The notes beneath the pieces were generated by a model that was given only the letters and a program-made list of their open reading frames with translations, ran no database searches and was not told the DNA's origin. This document shows, piece after piece, positions 60,523 through 64,000 of a stretch of 64,000 nt of DNA. Source of the DNA: Flavonifractor sp. An10 (GTDB lineage: Bacteria > Bacillota > Clostridia > Oscillospirales > Oscillospiraceae). Both the position numbers and the translations under genes were made by a program. The stretch's first letter is position 1. Every line of letters starts with the position of its first letter. The stretch spans positions 154,166 through 218,165 of the forward strand of contig NZ_NFMB01000009.1 in NCBI RefSeq assembly GCF_002161215.1. Direction: 5' to 3'.

Positions 60523-60900
60523 ATGGAGCACGGCACCTTTCAGGAGTATCAGGCCCGCCTGCGGGTGGAAAACGCGGCCATGACCTGCCCCGTGGGGCGC
60601 ACCCTGCGCCTGTTCCAGGGAAAGTGGGCCATCCGCGTGCTCTTTGAGCTGAGCAAGACGGACACGGTTCGCTTCGGAGCGCTGAAGCAGCGGGTGGAGG
60701 GCATCACCAACACCATGCTGACCTCCACGCTGCGGCAGCTGGAGGAGAACGGCCTGGTTCGCCGGGAACAGTTTAACGAGGTGCCGCCCCACGTGGAATA
60801 CGCCCTCACAGAGGCGGGGCGGGATCTCTACCCCATCTTCATCGAGATCGGCCGGTGGGGGGAGCGGTACCTGCCGGCGCCGGCGGGGCTGGGCACCTGA
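60523..60900 (+). CDS. HxlR-family transcriptional regulator
   Basis: A 125-residue winged-helix protein: CPVGRTLRLFQGKWAIRVLFEL (HxlR opening with one conserved cysteine), RFGALKQRVEGITNTMLTSTLRQLEENGLVRR and YALTEAGRDLYPI. Such regulators sense electrophiles or redox changes and commonly control a divergent nitroreductase, as arranged here. GGGAGGAA precedes the ATG. Confidence 0.88.
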   Translation: MEHGTFQEYQARLRVENAAMTCPVGRTLRLFQGKWAIRVLFELSKTDTVRFGALKQRVEGITNTMLTSTLRQLEENGLVRREQFNEVPPHVEYALTEAGRDLYPIFIEIGRWGERYLPAPAGLGT

Positions 60901-60914
60901 ACGGTTCGTCCCCG

Positions 60915-61433
60915 TCAGAGATAGCGGCGAACCCGCCCCATATAGCGGGTGTATGCCGCCCCGAAGGTGCGGAGGCACCACCGCTCCTCCGCCCGAATGA
61001 GCACGTGGGCGGTGAGCTGAAACACCGCCAGGCAGAGCAGCAGGGGGAGAGACCGGGTGAGCAGGGCGCAGCCCAGAAACAGGAGAAAGTAAGCGGCGTA
61101 CATGGGATTCCGGGACAGGCGGTAGACACCGGACTGACAGAATCCCTCCTCTGACGGGGCGGCAAAGGCGGCCACGGACAGCACAAGCAGCAGGAGGCCC
61201 GCCGCATACAGGACTCCGCCCGCCCGGAAGCAGGCAGGCGGGGCAGCTTTGACCCGGGAGAGCAGAATGAGGAGCAGAAGGGCCGCGGTGGAGAGCTGAT
61301 AGATCCACAGGGCCGCCCGCTCCCACCCCTCTACAGGCGGATAATGGGCGGCACGCCGCAGGCCGTCCGGGCTCAGGGCAGACAGGAGCCCAAAGCGGAT
61401 GAGAAAAAAGGGGATCAGGAGCAGAGCGGCCAC
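60915..61433 (-). CDS. isoprenylcysteine carboxyl methyltransferase-like membrane protein
   Basis: This 172-residue protein has about five membrane helices and the ICMT/PEMT-like C-terminal motif GVYRLSRNPMYAAYFLLFLGCALL...RAEERWCLRTFGAAYTRYMGRVRRYL. In bacteria these proteins methylate lipids or small molecules of unknown identity. I prefer GTG at 61433, which has GGGAGG seven bases upstream; an ATG at 61448 would overlap that ribosome site. Confidence 0.78.
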   Translation of the reverse strand: MAALLLIPFFLIRFGLLSALSPDGLRRAAHYPPVEGWERAALWIYQLSTAALLLLILLSRVKAAPPACFRAGGVLYAAGLLLLVLSVAAFAAPSEEGFCQSGVYRLSRNPMYAAYFLLFLGCALLTRSLPLLLCLAVFQLTAHVLIRAEERWCLRTFGAAYTRYMGRVRRYL

Positions 61434-61467
61434 GAGTACACCTCCCATCGGCCGGAATACTGCCCTG

Positions 61468-61496
61468 ATTGTACCACAGAACGGCTGGCGCAGGAA
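61468..61496 (-). promoter_or_regulatory. candidate sigma-A promoter of the ICMT-like gene
   Basis: On the minus strand TTCCTG, a 17-base spacer and TACAAT, 35 bases before the GTG start. Confidence 0.5.
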
Positions 61497-61515
61497 GCCG
61501 GCAGGGCCAGGAAAT

Positions 61516-61545
61516 GGGCGGGGGATCCGTTTGGATCCCCCGCCC
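61516..61545. terminator. strong hairpin between divergent genes
   Basis: A perfect 13-bp stem (GGGCGGGGGATCC, loop GTTT) is followed by GTTCCTGTTTT. It lies between the divergent ICMT-like and spoIIIAA genes, where no transcript is expected to end, so it may insulate spoIIIAA. Confidence 0.6.
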
Positions 61546-61640
61546 GTTCCTGTTTTGGGGCCCGGGCATACGGACCCGTGGCATAAACGGGGACAGGCGT
61601 TCATAGGATGTGCCAAGCACAGAAGAAGGACGTGAGCAAG

Positions 61641-62552
61641 ATGACGGATGAGCGAGACACGGCCCGGTTCCGCCAGGCGGCGGCCCTGCTGCCGCCCCGG
61701 CTGCGGCAGATGACCGGGGGCCTGGACAGGGAGAGCCGGGGACGGGCGGAGGAGCTGCGCCTGCGGACGGGCCGGCCCATGACCGTGGTATTCCCGGAGG
61801 GGGAGCGCCCCCTGTCCGGGGAGCCGGTGACCCAGCGGGAGCTGTACGCCGTATTGGAGACCGCCACCCAGGCCTCCGCCCACGCCGCCCTCGAGCGGGT
61901 GCGCAGCGGCTTTTTCACCGTGCAGGGCGGCCACCGCATCGGCATCTGCGGTACCGCCGTGGTGCGGGACGGGGCGGTCATCAATCTGCGGCAGCTCTCC
62001 TCCCTGGCCATCCGGGTGGCCCGGGAGGTGCCCGGCGCCTCCGCGCCGGTGCTGGACAGGCTGTGGAGCGAGGGGGAATTTCAGAGCACCCTGCTCCTCT
62101 CCCCGCCGGGGGGCGGCAAGACCACCCTGCTGCGGGATCTGATCCGCGCCCTCTCCGATGGAGAGGGACATCCCGCCCTGCGGGTTGGTGTGGCGGACGA
62201 GCGGGGGGAGCTGGCGGCCATGTACCAGGGGGTGCCCCAGCTGGCCGTGGGCGGGCACACCGACGTGCTGGACGGCTGCCCCAAGGGGGCGGCGCTGCTG
62301 ATGCTCCTGCGGGGCATGAATCCCCAGGTGCTGGCGGCGGACGAGATCACCGCGCCGGAGGACGCGGCCGCCCTGGAGATGGCGGCCAACTGCGGCGTGG
62401 CCCTGCTGTGTACGGCCCACGGGCGGGAATTGGAGGACATACAGACCCGGCCCCTGTACCGGAGGCTGCTGGACGGGAAGCTGTTCCGGCGGCTGGTGAC
62501 CATCCGGCGGGACGGCGGGGAGCGGGCTTACCGGGTGGTGGAGCTGTGCTGA
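61641..62552 (+). CDS. spoIIIAA: stage III sporulation protein AA
   Basis: This is a 303-residue secretion-type ATPase of the SpoIIIA-SpoIIQ channel, made in the mother cell. Walker A is LSPPGGGKTTLLRD; GVADERGELAAMYQG and LRGMNPQVLAADEI are the Walker B-like blocks. I chose ATG 61641, although the AAGGA is 11 bases away; 61608 has no site. No sigma-E-type promoter could be assigned with confidence upstream. Confidence 0.93.
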   Translation: MTDERDTARFRQAAALLPPRLRQMTGGLDRESRGRAEELRLRTGRPMTVVFPEGERPLSGEPVTQRELYAVLETATQASAHAALERVRSGFFTVQGGHRIGICGTAVVRDGAVINLRQLSSLAIRVAREVPGASAPVLDRLWSEGEFQSTLLLSPPGGGKTTLLRDLIRALSDGEGHPALRVGVADERGELAAMYQGVPQLAVGGHTDVLDGCPKGAALLMLLRGMNPQVLAADEITAPEDAAALEMAANCGVALLCTAHGRELEDIQTRPLYRRLLDGKLFRRLVTIRRDGGERAYRVVELC

Positions 62553-63055
62553 GGCTGATGGGCGCCGCCCTGCTGGTGGGCGGCTGCGGCGCGGTGGGCT
62601 TCTCCGCCGCCGGGCGGCTGGCCCGGCGGGTGGGGGTGCTCCGGGCCCTGCTGGGCGCACTGGAGGGGATGGAGCGGGAGCTGTCCTTCCGCCTCACCCC
62701 CATGCCCGAGCTGCTGGAGCGGGCGGCGGAGAGCCCGCCGCCGGCAGGGGAGCTGTTTGCCCGCTGCCGGGCCAGGCTGGACGAGCTGGGGGAGCGGCCC
62801 CTCTCCCAGCTGTGGCGGGAGTCGGTGGAGGACACCCCCCTGGGGCTGACCGGGCCGGCGCTGCTGGCCCTGGAGGAGCTGGGGGACGTGCTGGGCCGGT
62901 ACGACGGGGAGGAGCAGCGCTCCGCCCTGGCCCGAACCCGGGCGGAGCTGGGCCGGGCCCTGGAGCAGGCCCGGGAGGAGTCGGAAAAGCAGGGGCGGAT
63001 GTACCGGGCCCTTGGCCTGACGGCCGGGGCGATGCTGGCCATCCTGCTGCTGTGA
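62546..63055 (+). CDS. spoIIIAB: stage III sporulation protein AB
   Basis: This 169-residue protein has one N-terminal membrane helix, a soluble helical domain with ALEGMERELSFRLTPMPELLERAA and a C-terminal helix. It resembles the GspF fold of type II secretion. The GTG at 62546 overlaps spoIIIAA by 7 bases and gives MLRLMGAALLVGGCGAVGF, the usual SpoIIIAB opening; ATG at 62558 would truncate it. Confidence 0.9.
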   Translation: MLRLMGAALLVGGCGAVGFSAAGRLARRVGVLRALLGALEGMERELSFRLTPMPELLERAAESPPPAGELFARCRARLDELGERPLSQLWRESVEDTPLGLTGPALLALEELGDVLGRYDGEEQRSALARTRAELGRALEQAREESEKQGRMYRALGLTAGAMLAILLL

Positions 63056-63068
63056 GGGGGAGAAACAG

Positions 63069-63263
63069 ATGGATGTGGATTTGATTTTCCGGATTGCGGC
63101 CATCGGGATCCTGGTCTCGGTGCTCAACCAGGTGCTCTCCCGCTCCGGGCGGGACGAGCAGGCCACCATGACCACCCTGGCGGGCCTGGTGGTGGTGCTG
63201 GTGATGGTGGTGCAGCAGATCAGCGATCTGTTCGATCTGGTCAAGAACCTGTTCGGGCTGTAG
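63069..63263 (+). CDS. spoIIIAC: stage III sporulation protein AC
   Basis: This is a 64-residue protein of two membrane helices (VDLIFRIAAIGILVSVLNQVL and TLAGLVVVLVMVVQQISDLFDLV), matching the typical 65-residue SpoIIIAC. GAGGGGGAG precedes the ATG. Third gene of the spoIIIA operon. Confidence 0.95.
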   Translation: MDVDLIFRIAAIGILVSVLNQVLSRSGRDEQATMTTLAGLVVVLVMVVQQISDLFDLVKNLFGL

Positions 63264-63266
63264 GCC

Positions 63267-63653
63267 ATGGAGAGCGTGGTCAGACTGGCGGCCGCCGCCG
63301 TGGCCGCCGCCCTGTGCGCGGTGGTGGTCAAGCAGCACGCCAGGGAGGTGGGGGCGGTGCTGGCCCTGGCCGCCGGGGCCCTCCTGCTGGGGGCGGCTCT
63401 GGGTGCCATAGAGGAGGTGCGCGCCCTGGCGGACGAGCTGGGGGAGCTCATCGGCCTGTCCCCGGCGGTGCTGGCGCCGGTGCTCAAGACGGTGGGCATC
63501 GCCATCCTGACCCGTATTGCCGCCGAGCTGTGCCGGGACGCGGGAGAGGGGGGCATCGCCGCGGCGGCGGAGACGGCGGGAGCCGCCGCCGCCGTGCTGA
63601 CGGCCCTGCCCCTGCTGCGGGCGGTGCTGAGCACCATAACGGGCTTGCTGTGA
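63267..63653 (+). CDS. spoIIIAD: stage III sporulation protein AD
   Basis: This 128-residue membrane protein has four predicted helices, with VVVKQHAREVGAVLALAAG and VGIAILTRIAAELCRDAGEGGIAAAAE, conserved in SpoIIIAD. It follows spoIIIAC by three bases without its own clear ribosome site (CTGTAGGCC), suggesting translational coupling. Confidence 0.95.
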   Translation: MESVVRLAAAAVAAALCAVVVKQHAREVGAVLALAAGALLLGAALGAIEEVRALADELGELIGLSPAVLAPVLKTVGIAILTRIAAELCRDAGEGGIAAAAETAGAAAAVLTALPLLRAVLSTITGLL

Positions 63654-63678
63654 GGGAACATAGATCGGAGAGGTACCA

Positions 63679-64000
63679 ATGAGACGAATCATACTTGCAT
63701 TTCTGGCCGTGCTCCTCCTGCTGCCGGGCGTGGTGACGGCGTCGGCCAGCGGGGGGGACGTGCTCTCCGCCCAGTCGGAGGCCCTGGATCTGGACGGCCT
63801 GGAGGACGCGGCGGGGGACTGGCTGCCCGGCGTGGAGCTGGAGGCGGGGCTGAGTCTGGACGAGGGGCTCCGCTCCATCGTGGACACCGGCAGCGGGGAG
63901 CTCTTCGGCGTGGTGCGCAAGGCGGTGCGCAGCGGGGTGCTGCTGCTGGCGGTGGTGCTCCTGTGCGGCCTGGCGGAGGGGCTGTACGCCGGGACGGGGG
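63679..64000 (+). CDS. spoIIIAE: stage III sporulation protein AE, N-terminal part (3' truncated)
   Basis: The first 107 codons of SpoIIIAE: a cleavable-looking signal sequence (MRRIILAFLAVLLLLPGVVTASA), a short extracellular stretch (ALDLDGLEDAAGDWLPGVEL) and the start of the first membrane segment (SGVLLLAVVLLCGLAEGLY). GGAGAGGTACCA precedes the ATG. The gene is cut by the window edge. Order and spacing are those of the spoIIIA operon. Confidence 0.92.
   Translation, partial: MRRIILAFLAVLLLLPGVVTASASGGDVLSAQSEALDLDGLEDAAGDWLPGVELEAGLSLDEGLRSIVDTGSGELFGVVRKAVRSGVLLLAVVLLCGLAEGLYAGTG

Noticed and set aside
60915..62660. Minus-strand frame of about 580 codons suggesting a long fusion protein
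   Set aside because: Only the last 172 codons encode a recognisable ICMT-like protein; the upstream part is antisense to spoIIIAA and crosses a promoter and a hairpin.

Overview
The window is one continuous stretch of a GC-rich (roughly 64% by eye) bacterial chromosome. The gene content points to an anaerobic, spore-forming Clostridia member close to Oscillospiraceae (Flavonifractor/Lawsonibacter/Intestinimonas type). It includes a spoIIIA sporulation operon, a ferredoxin-like protein, a sigma-54-controlled cysteine catabolism locus, an ECF-transporter operon and the Firmicutes order ylxM-ffh-rpsP-khpA-rimM-trmD. I saw no rRNA, tRNA, CRISPR array, phage or classical IS element. Many starts are GTG or TTG, and almost every long antisense reading frame is a GC-driven shadow.

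Layout. 1-4461: 3' end of glmS, then a peptide/nickel-type ABC importer (binding lipoprotein and two permeases, no ATPase genes here). 4511-7604: a palindromic promoter region and hairpin leader in front of a duplicated DUF1538 membrane protein, a two-domain PII-like protein and an ArsR-type regulator. 7711-14340: a divergent cysteine/serine degradation locus, with cysteine desulfidase on the minus strand and a sigma-54 activator, PatB/MalY-type C-S lyase, DAACS symporter and glutaredoxin-like protein on the plus strand. It carries two good -24/-12 promoters and arrays of 9-bp repeats on both sides of the activator gene. 14601-19712: HAD phosphatase, PiT phosphate permease and two envelope-glycan genes, one of them a GT4-CsaB fusion. 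19838-21935: DUF4330, PAP2 phosphatase, 1-phosphofructokinase. 22245-31693 (minus): ClpE-like unfoldase, PgsA, CvpA, DUF5711, TruA, EcfT-EcfA2-EcfA1 and an rRNA-methyltransferase-like protein. 31914-35218: small membrane proteins (one apparently frameshifted), a DivIVA-like coiled-coil protein and two XRE regulators with membrane or repeat tails. 35327-44316 (minus): purine operon purE-C-F-M-N-(purO-like)-(AICAR transformylase)-traX-purD behind a terminator leader. 44626-49666: dicluster ferredoxin, DUF3788, WYL regulator fused to a zinc ribbon, three tandem GNATs, DegV. 49765-54868: GH13 glycosidase and the trmD-rimM-khpA-rpsP-ffh-ylxM operon. 54974-61433: FNT channel, a broken M16 peptidase-like gene next to an intact one, Lgt, nitroreductase, HxlR regulator and an ICMT-like methyltransferase. 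61641-64000: spoIIIAA, AB, AC, AD and the start of AE.

Two things stand out beyond ordinary annotation. First, the cysteine locus has a readable regulatory code: perfect sigma-54 promoters preceded by contiguous 9-bp units (nnTTTRACC) in the same orientation relative to both divergent promoters, which are probably the activator's binding sites. Second, the window holds several copies of a modular, multi-hairpin intergenic element of about 200 bp. Its connectors are conserved (for example GAGGGGGGTAT and ATCTAGGGGGGAC) while the stems between them differ with compensatory changes, as expected of a structure under selection. Copies lie inside the purine operon, in the rimM-khpA gap and elsewhere, and two such regions are flanked by duplicated terminator hairpins.
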